35,710 bases of DNA, taken from NCBI GenBank assembly GCA_035764005.1, contig DASTZZ010000106.1, forward strand, positions 1-35,710, in the 5' to 3' direction. Positions 31,522 through 35,710 of this stretch are shown here, piece by piece (the stretch's first letter is position 1; every line of letters begins with the position of its first letter). The notes beneath the pieces were generated by a model, which had not been told where the DNA came from, searched no databases, and saw only the letters and a program-made list of their open reading frames with translations. The translations under genes and the position numbers were made by a program. This DNA comes from Terriglobales bacterium (GTDB lineage Bacteria > Acidobacteriota > Terriglobia > Terriglobales > Acidobacteriaceae).

Positions 31522-32550
31522 TTACTTGAAGAACTCGATCATGGGGTTGGCAGTTGCAGCAGCACCGATATTTCCGTCGATGCCCATGTAATTTGTGATC
31601 GTCTTCAGCAGATTTTCGTGCTGATAGAAGTTCGAGCTCTGAAAAGCGGTCTTTGCGCTTGGTCCGGCCACGACCATGGCTACGCGTCCGCCGCCGTGGC
31701 TGGAGTCGGTGTCGTCAGCTTCGTCAAAGACGACGATCAAGACTCCACCGTTCTGAAACCGTGAACTGGTAAGAACGGGCGCAATGTTCTGTTTCAACCA
31801 TGCATCCGCCTGGGCGAGGCTGCCGTCATGAGCGTCGTCATTCACGTTGGGAACTACAAAAGAGAAGTCCGGAAGTTTGCCGGCACCCATATCATTCGCG
31901 AACTGACTGAACGGAACCAGGTTGTTCGCCTGCGCTGTTCCGCGGACGTCTGAAAAATAAGAGAAAGGATTGTGACGCTCGAGGTATGCGCCCTGATTGC
32001 CGCCGGTATAGCCGACGTTCGGCAGATCTTCTGCATACGACTTCCACGTCTTGCCCGCCGCTACCATGTGACGCACGAGATTATCGGCATTGACAGTTCC
32101 CGTGAAAGAATCCGGATCGGACGTTCCCGTCAAATTCGTGAGCAACGAACCGGTCGTGAACATGAAGTAGTTACCGATCGACGGATGCGTATCCGCGTAA
32201 TACTGCGTAGCGAGTCCGTACTGATTCGCGAGTTGGTTCAAGTACGGCATCGCCGAGCTTCCAATCACGCTGCTATAGCCATAGTTCTCTTCCAGCACCA
32301 GCACCACCGGACCTGTCGTGGGTGTCGGAGTGGGAGTCGGGGTCGGAGTTGGAGTCGGAGTCGGCGTCGGGGTCGGGGTTGGCGTGGGTGTAGGTGTCGG
32401 GGTTGGTGTCGGCGTCGGATCCGATACTGGATTTGATGAACTACTGGTGTTTGGAACACCCGAGCTGGCTCCGCAGCCAAACAGGCAAGCTAATAAAGCG
32501 AGCGCAGCAATGAACCGCACTCCCTTGCTGAATACTGACAGAACGCGCAT
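31522..32550 (-). CDS. Phosphoesterase-family lipoprotein with a Pro-Thr linker
   Basis: 342 residues. The lipoprotein signal ends at LFGC (Cys26), so the protein is lipid-anchored outside the inner membrane. A Ser/Asn stretch and seventeen PT dipeptides (32418-32317) form a stiff linker. The catalytic domain follows, with LVLEENYGYSSVIGSSAMPYLNQL, then DTHPSIGNYF, DDAHDGS and VVFDEADDTDSSHGGGRVAMVVAGP, matching the phosphoesterase family that includes acid phosphatases and phospholipase C-type enzymes (PF04185, SapM-like). The metal-binding Asp/Glu/His residues are retained. The substrate may be a phosphate ester or phospholipid; the nearest match in function cannot be set from sequence. Confidence 0.85.
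   Translation of the reverse strand: MRVLSVFSKGVRFIAALALLACLFGCGASSGVPNTSSSSNPVSDPTPTPTPTPTPTPTPTPTPTPTPTPTPTPTPTPTTGPVVLVLEENYGYSSVIGSSAMPYLNQLANQYGLATQYYADTHPSIGNYFMFTTGSLLTNLTGTSDPDSFTGTVNADNLVRHMVAAGKTWKSYAEDLPNVGYTGGNQGAYLERHNPFSYFSDVRGTAQANNLVPFSQFANDMGAGKLPDFSFVVPNVNDDAHDGSLAQADAWLKQNIAPVLTSSRFQNGGVLIVVFDEADDTDSSHGGGRVAMVVAGPSAKTAFQSSNFYQHENLLKTITNYMGIDGNIGAAATANPMIEFFK
32317..32418 (-). repeat. Hexanucleotide microsatellite coding for (PT)17
   Basis: 102 bp of degenerate 6-bp units (third-base variants of CCN-ACN on the minus strand) encode seventeen Pro-Thr pairs. Gain or loss of units would keep the frame and only change linker length. Confidence 0.9.
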
Positions 32551-32867
32551 TGAACCTCTCGCTCGTGGGGGGACGAGCAGGCCAATGGTAGGAATTTCGT
32601 AACACTCGGGCCATTAGCACCCTGCCTTATCGGGTTCGGGAAATTGTCGTAATCCTCATCTAAGGCGAATTGTGGTGTGGAACGAGAGGAAAACGCGCCT
32701 GCCCCTGTGGAGCTGTCTAAACGGGCTTTTTTTCCACAGCGATGCACAAGAAAGACCAGATTCGCACCGCTTTTCCGAACTGTCTCCTTGCATCTCAGCT
32801 TGATTGGGGCCGATTTCCCGAGTACAGGAGATTGGCTACTTGCATCTTTCTCCCCGGAGACAAGCCG
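32551..32867. other. Spacer, no gene seen
   Basis: The spacer holds an inverted CTGTGGA ... TCCACAG (32705-32739) with a T-run in the loop, and AT-poor sequence otherwise. Open frames here are short and lack ribosome sites or protein-like composition. The promoter of the phosphoesterase gene must lie here, but I cannot point to it. Confidence 0.4.
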
Positions 32868-33038
32868 ATGATCAAGCAATCCGAGCAGACTGAGGGACAG
32901 CAGTTGCTAAAACAGCTTAAGGACGAGTATCGAAGACCCGAGGGGCATAATACCGAGGCTGCTGTCGAAGAACATGCCACAGGAAGCCTCCCCGATCCTC
33001 AGTATTGGCCAGCAGAGATCAGCCGCGCGATCAACTAG
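32868..33038 (+). CDS. Small acidic hypothetical protein, 56 aa
   Basis: The ATG at 32868 has GGAGA 7 nt upstream. The product (MIKQSEQTEGQQLLKQLKDE and so on) is polar and partly helical, ending LPDPQYWPAEISRAIN. No family is recognised. Composition and the ribosome site favour a real gene over chance, but conservation is untested. A frame opening 42 codons earlier is judged non-coding. Confidence 0.4.
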   Translation: MIKQSEQTEGQQLLKQLKDEYRRPEGHNTEAAVEEHATGSLPDPQYWPAEISRAIN

Positions 33039-33132
33039 CCGTACTCCTGTTCCATCCGACCACAGTACCCAGCCGGCACGCGGCGGCAGAAGGGACTTTT
33101 GCGGGTGCGCTATCTCCGTGCCCATAAGCAAA

Positions 33133-33154
33133 ATCGCGAGCTTGAGCTCGCGAT
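33133..33154. other. Perfect 10-bp palindromic hairpin
   Basis: ATCGCGAGCT / AGCTCGCGAT with a 2-nt centre. It has an A-run to the left (T-run on the minus strand) but no minus-strand gene to end. It may mark the end of the small plus-strand gene at 33038. Confidence 0.4.
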
Positions 33155-33185
33155 CCGCCTACTTGGCTGCTATGGTTTCGTCAAC

Positions 33186-33201
33186 TCCTAAATAATTAGT
33201 T
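33186..33201. promoter_or_regulatory. BlaI-type operator candidate upstream of blaI
   Basis: TCCTAAATAATTAGTT: two 7-bp half-sites around a 2-bp centre, matching the site at 35075-35090 at 12 of 16 positions. It sits 61 bp before the regulator start, consistent with autorepression. Confidence 0.5.
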
Positions 33202-33246
33202 ACCTTTTCGTTCCTACTGCGTCCAATAATGGAGGAACAAGGACGA

Positions 33247-33630
33247 ATGCCGCCGAGAAGGTCAGAGACGCTCACAGAAGCCGAACTTCGGGTGATGAAT
33301 GTTTTGTGGGAGAAAGGTCCCTGCACAGTTCAGCAGGTGCTTCAGGGGATTCCCGAAGAACTTGATTTGGCCTACAACTCCGTCCTGACTACCGTCCGCA
33401 TTCTTGAAAACAAAGGCTACGTCCGCCACGCGAAGGAAGGACGTGCTCACATTTATGAGCCCATCGTTGCTCGCAACGAAGCCAGCCGATCGGCAGTACG
33501 CCAGGTCGTCAGCCGGTTCTTCGGCAACTCTCATCAATCGCTTCTGTTGAATCTGCTTGAAGAACAGAAGATTGATCCTGAAGAGATCAGCCGTTTGCGC
33601 GAGATCTTGAAAGCGAGTGAACGCAAATGA
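33247..33630 (+). CDS. BlaI/MecI/CopY-family repressor
   Basis: 127 residues. A winged helix-turn-helix (LTEAELRVMNVLWEKGPCTVQQV, then LAYNSVLTTVRILENKGYV, about 10-65) is followed by a dimerisation and cleavage region to the C-terminus. BlaI proteins repress their operon until cleaved after signal from an M56 membrane protease. The ATG at 33247 has GGAGGA 10 nt upstream; another ATG at 33229 contains that ribosome site within its own coding sequence. Its stop overlaps the M56 gene by 4 nt (ATGA). Palindromes before this gene and before the Deg protease are candidate operators. Confidence 0.92.
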   Translation: MPPRRSETLTEAELRVMNVLWEKGPCTVQQVLQGIPEELDLAYNSVLTTVRILENKGYVRHAKEGRAHIYEPIVARNEASRSAVRQVVSRFFGNSHQSLLLNLLEEQKIDPEEISRLREILKASERK

Positions 33631-35051
33631 GCATTCTTCTGCTGCAGTCGGGCTCAATGATCGCTGGTGAACGGCTGATCAACTGCGTTGTTGAAGGCAC
33701 GCTCGTCGCAGTCTTCATTTCGCTCCTGTTCCGGCTGAAGATATTTCGCGATTCCGCAACCCGCTTTGCGATCTGGCTGGTGGCTCTGCTCGCAATACTG
33801 GTACTCCCGTTCATCGGCGCGTCGGCGAGTTCACAATTATCGAGCGCAGCGTCGGCCCTCCATGTCGACGTTCCAGCTGATCTCGTGGGCTATGGCTTGG
33901 CAGCATGGGCGTTAATTTCCCTTTTCGGAATGATCAGAATCTCTGCAGGACTGCTGCGCTTGCGCGGTCTGCGGCGGCGCGCAACTGAACTCGATCTTTC
34001 TCAGCTTCCGCTGGAAGCTCAGTCGGCGCTCGAAGGCTGCAAGTCACAGCGCAATGTTCGCATTTGCGTTTCCAATGAGATCAACGCTCCTACCGCAGTC
34101 GGATTTATCCGTCCCGCGGTGCTGATGCCGGAGTGGGTGCTGAGTGAGCTATCGGGGAAAAAGCTTTGCTCGGTGCTGCTCCATGAAATCGGTCATCTGC
34201 GCCGCTGGGACGACTGGACGAACCTTCTGCAAAAAGTTCTGCGAGCCATCTTCTTCTTTCATCCAGCGGTCTGGTGGATCGACTCGCGGCTGTGTCTGGA
34301 GCGAGAAATGGCGTGCGATGACATGGTTCTCGCCGTCACCAACGACGCCCAGGCATATGCCGAGTGCCTGGTTTCGCTGGCGGAGAAGAGTATGTTGCGG
34401 CGCGGAGTCGCTCTCGCCGTCGCCGCCGTCGGCCGAGTCCGGCAGATGACTCTCCGGCTCGGCCGCATTTTGGACCAGAACTCGCGCGGGCGCGTTTCCG
34501 GCGTTGCCGTGGCTTCGCTCGGCATTTTCGGTGTTTTGGCGATCGCTGCATCGGCGCACCTGCCCATGCTCGTAGTGTTGCAGGAAGGGCTGCCGTCCAC
34601 TTCGGTGGCTGCCAACAACGGCGATAGAGTTGCTCCGACAGTTGGGAGAATGCAGCTCACGTCTGCATCGGATACCGAACTACATGCAAATGTTGTTCCG
34701 GCGATAATGAAGATCCGAAGCAGGGCACAGCAATCGGATTTCAAACTTACAAAGGCGAAAGCAGTCAGCTCCACCCAACACGCACCAGTGGCGGCGAGGC
34801 CTAAAGTGGTTCACACCTCGTTCAAGACCGCCAATAAGCAAACACATTCACAAACTGCGTGGCTATTGATCGTCCACACGGTTCAGCCCGATCCATCGCA
34901 GATTCCCGAAATAGAACTTTTGCAGCCATTCTCCACCACGATTGTCTGTGGCGCGCATTCGGGAACGTGCACGATTGCATCGACTGTGCAGTTCACGATC
35001 TATCGGTCGTCAGGCGCGATTCGGAACGGCTTTGTTGCAAACGTAATTTGA
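33627..35051 (+). CDS. BlaR1/MecR1-like M56 membrane metallopeptidase without penicillin-binding sensor
   Basis: 474 residues. Three membrane helices in the first 110 residues (about 22-36, 46-64 and 86-110) are followed by the zinc site HEIGH (186-190) in SVLLHEIGHLRRWDDW, with the third ligand in LEREMACDD (about 224-232), and another helix at about 294-315. The remaining 150 residues are low-complexity and Ser/Thr/Ala-rich, with a final short beta-like segment holding two cysteines (IVCGAHSGTCTI). The beta-lactam-binding domain of true BlaR1 is missing. It would cleave or inactivate the repressor encoded just upstream; its signal is unknown. Confidence 0.85.
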   Translation: MSILLLQSGSMIAGERLINCVVEGTLVAVFISLLFRLKIFRDSATRFAIWLVALLAILVLPFIGASASSQLSSAASALHVDVPADLVGYGLAAWALISLFGMIRISAGLLRLRGLRRRATELDLSQLPLEAQSALEGCKSQRNVRICVSNEINAPTAVGFIRPAVLMPEWVLSELSGKKLCSVLLHEIGHLRRWDDWTNLLQKVLRAIFFFHPAVWWIDSRLCLEREMACDDMVLAVTNDAQAYAECLVSLAEKSMLRRGVALAVAAVGRVRQMTLRLGRILDQNSRGRVSGVAVASLGIFGVLAIAASAHLPMLVVLQEGLPSTSVAANNGDRVAPTVGRMQLTSASDTELHANVVPAIMKIRSRAQQSDFKLTKAKAVSSTQHAPVAARPKVVHTSFKTANKQTHSQTAWLLIVHTVQPDPSQIPEIELLQPFSTTIVCGAHSGTCTIASTVQFTIYRSSGAIRNGFVANVI

Positions 35052-35074
35052 GGTCAAAAATTTTTGTCCTTATC

Positions 35075-35090
35075 AACTAAACATTTAGTT
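35075..35090. promoter_or_regulatory. BlaI-type operator candidate upstream of the Deg protease
   Basis: AACTAAACATTTAGTT: an almost perfect palindrome, half-sites AACTAAA and TTTAGTT around CA, with the same 7-2-7 geometry as the staphylococcal TACTACA-TA-TGTAGTA operator. It lies 18 bp before the protease ATG, where repressor binding would block transcription. Confidence 0.6.
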
Positions 35091-35108
35091 ATTTAGAAGG
35101 AGAAGCAA

Positions 35109-35710
35109 ATGAACATAGGAAGTTGGAAGTCGAAGCTAGGGCGGCGATTCATCGCGCCAGCCGTGGCTTTGGCGATGACATTCTCATTCGGAGCTTATGA
35201 AGTACTAAAACCCGCGGAGGCGCGCGCCGCGACCGCAGCTCCCGCAGCATCGGCGCTCGACGACAATAGCGTCAGTTCGTTGGTAGCCCTCGACAACGCT
35301 GTCGAAGCGGTGGCCGCACGCGTGACCCCGGCGATCGTGAACGTAACGGTTACGGCGAAGACGAAGGTTGACGCTTCCGACAATGATGACGGGCTGCCGG
35401 AGGGCTTGCCGCCGGGATTCAGCCAGTTCTTCGGTCATCCGATGCAGCCGCAAAACCGCGTTGAGCATGGACTCGGCAGCGGCGTGATCATCTCGCCCGA
35501 CGGTTATATCGTCACCAACAATCACGTAGTCGATGGCGCCACCGATATTCGCGTAACCATGAGCGATCGTCGCGTTCTGCCCGCGAAGTTGGTGGGCCAC
35601 GATCCGCTCACGGATTTGGCCGTACTGAAAATCAACGGCTCGAACTTCCCGAGCGTGCCGTGGGGAGACTCGACCAAACTACGTCCCGGTCAGACGGTGC
35701 TGGCATTCGG
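35109..35710 (+). CDS. HtrA/DegP-type periplasmic serine protease, N-terminal part (cut by window edge)
   Basis: 200 residues are visible from the ATG at 35109, with AAGGAG 6 nt upstream, running off the right edge. A membrane anchor or signal (about 14-32) and an Ala-rich linker lead to the trypsin-like domain: VTPAIVNVTVTAK (72-84), GLGSGVIISPDGYIVTNNHV with catalytic His139, and DPLTDLAVLKI with catalytic Asp169. The serine and PDZ domains lie beyond the window. Deg proteases degrade or refold damaged envelope proteins. A loop of about 25 residues rich in Pro/Gly (95-118) precedes the active-site barrel, as in DegP/DegQ. Confidence 0.93.
   Translation, partial: MNIGSWKSKLGRRFIAPAVALAMTFSFGAYEVLKPAEARAATAAPAASALDDNSVSSLVALDNAVEAVAARVTPAIVNVTVTAKTKVDASDNDDGLPEGLPPGFSQFFGHPMQPQNRVEHGLGSGVIISPDGYIVTNNHVVDGATDIRVTMSDRRVLPAKLVGHDPLTDLAVLKINGSNFPSVPWGDSTKLRPGQTVLAF

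Noticed and set aside
32318-32602. Plus-strand (GV)n open frame
   Set aside because: It is the complement of the (PT)17 linker of the phosphoesterase gene; the minus strand has a lipoprotein signal and a catalytic domain.

Overview
The window looks like a chromosomal segment of an Acidobacteriota bacterium (Terriglobia / Koribacter-like). This is inferred from moderately high GC, the gene repertoire (hopanoid radical SAM HpnJ, BlaI/M56 pairs, a YRxGYxxG secreted protein, a (PT)n-linked phosphoesterase lipoprotein, many CoA-ester enzymes) and spacers full of palindromic repeats. No prophage, CRISPR array or rRNA is visible. There is one tRNA (initiator Met) and the cut end of an IS-like element at the left edge.

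Layout. 1-136: 5' end of a transposase gene and a putative IS terminus. 137-621: spacer with no convincing gene. 622-9330, all minus strand: glpX; a glutaryl-CoA-dehydrogenase-like enzyme; mgtC-dapF (4-nt overlap) behind a GT39-like membrane glycosyltransferase; alkD, mtnP and a PfkB kinase (1-nt overlap). 9555-18450, all plus: a stand-alone B12-binding domain, a short crotonase-like protein, a penicillin-acylase-family amidase, a methylcrotonyl-CoA-carboxylase-type carboxyltransferase, an HMG-CoA-lyase-like protein, an enoyl-CoA hydratase, a hotdog thioesterase, a membrane-anchored unknown and a Phd/PIN toxin-antitoxin pair. The carboxyltransferase, lyase and hydratase together resemble part of the leucine/isovalerate (liu) route. 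18463-25500: terC, a DUF2231-Rieske fusion, a small membrane protein, an ATP-dependent DNA ligase, hpnJ, a frameshifted four-helix-bundle (S23-type) gene and a TolC-type efflux protein. 25603-30628, minus: a secreted repeat protein, a LacI regulator and a four-gene phosphorelay (NarL-type regulator, CHASE3 kinase, CheY-like receiver, Hpt). 30846-35710: tRNA-fMet with terminator, a small membrane protein, a phosphoesterase lipoprotein, then blaI-blaR1-like and the start of an HtrA/Deg protease.

The main structural theme is in the spacers. At least seven carry an inverted-repeat element, several of them about 129-141 bp long and starting or ending within a few bases of a stop codon. Three of these (19426-19573, 21919-22044, 23661-24227) have arms built from degenerate heptamers in strict 7-bp register. 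Each uses a different heptamer family, but the architecture is the same: an array and its inverted partner. The largest brackets the broken S23-type gene. They resemble the heptameric STRR repeats known from cyanobacteria, but here they form paired inverted units. This is the best candidate for an undescribed element family.

A second regulatory theme is a 16-bp palindrome with BlaI-operator geometry (7-2-7). It occurs in front of blaI and again in front of the Deg protease, suggesting that the M56 protease/repressor pair controls an envelope protease. All functional calls are from reading translated sequence and motifs; no database search was possible.
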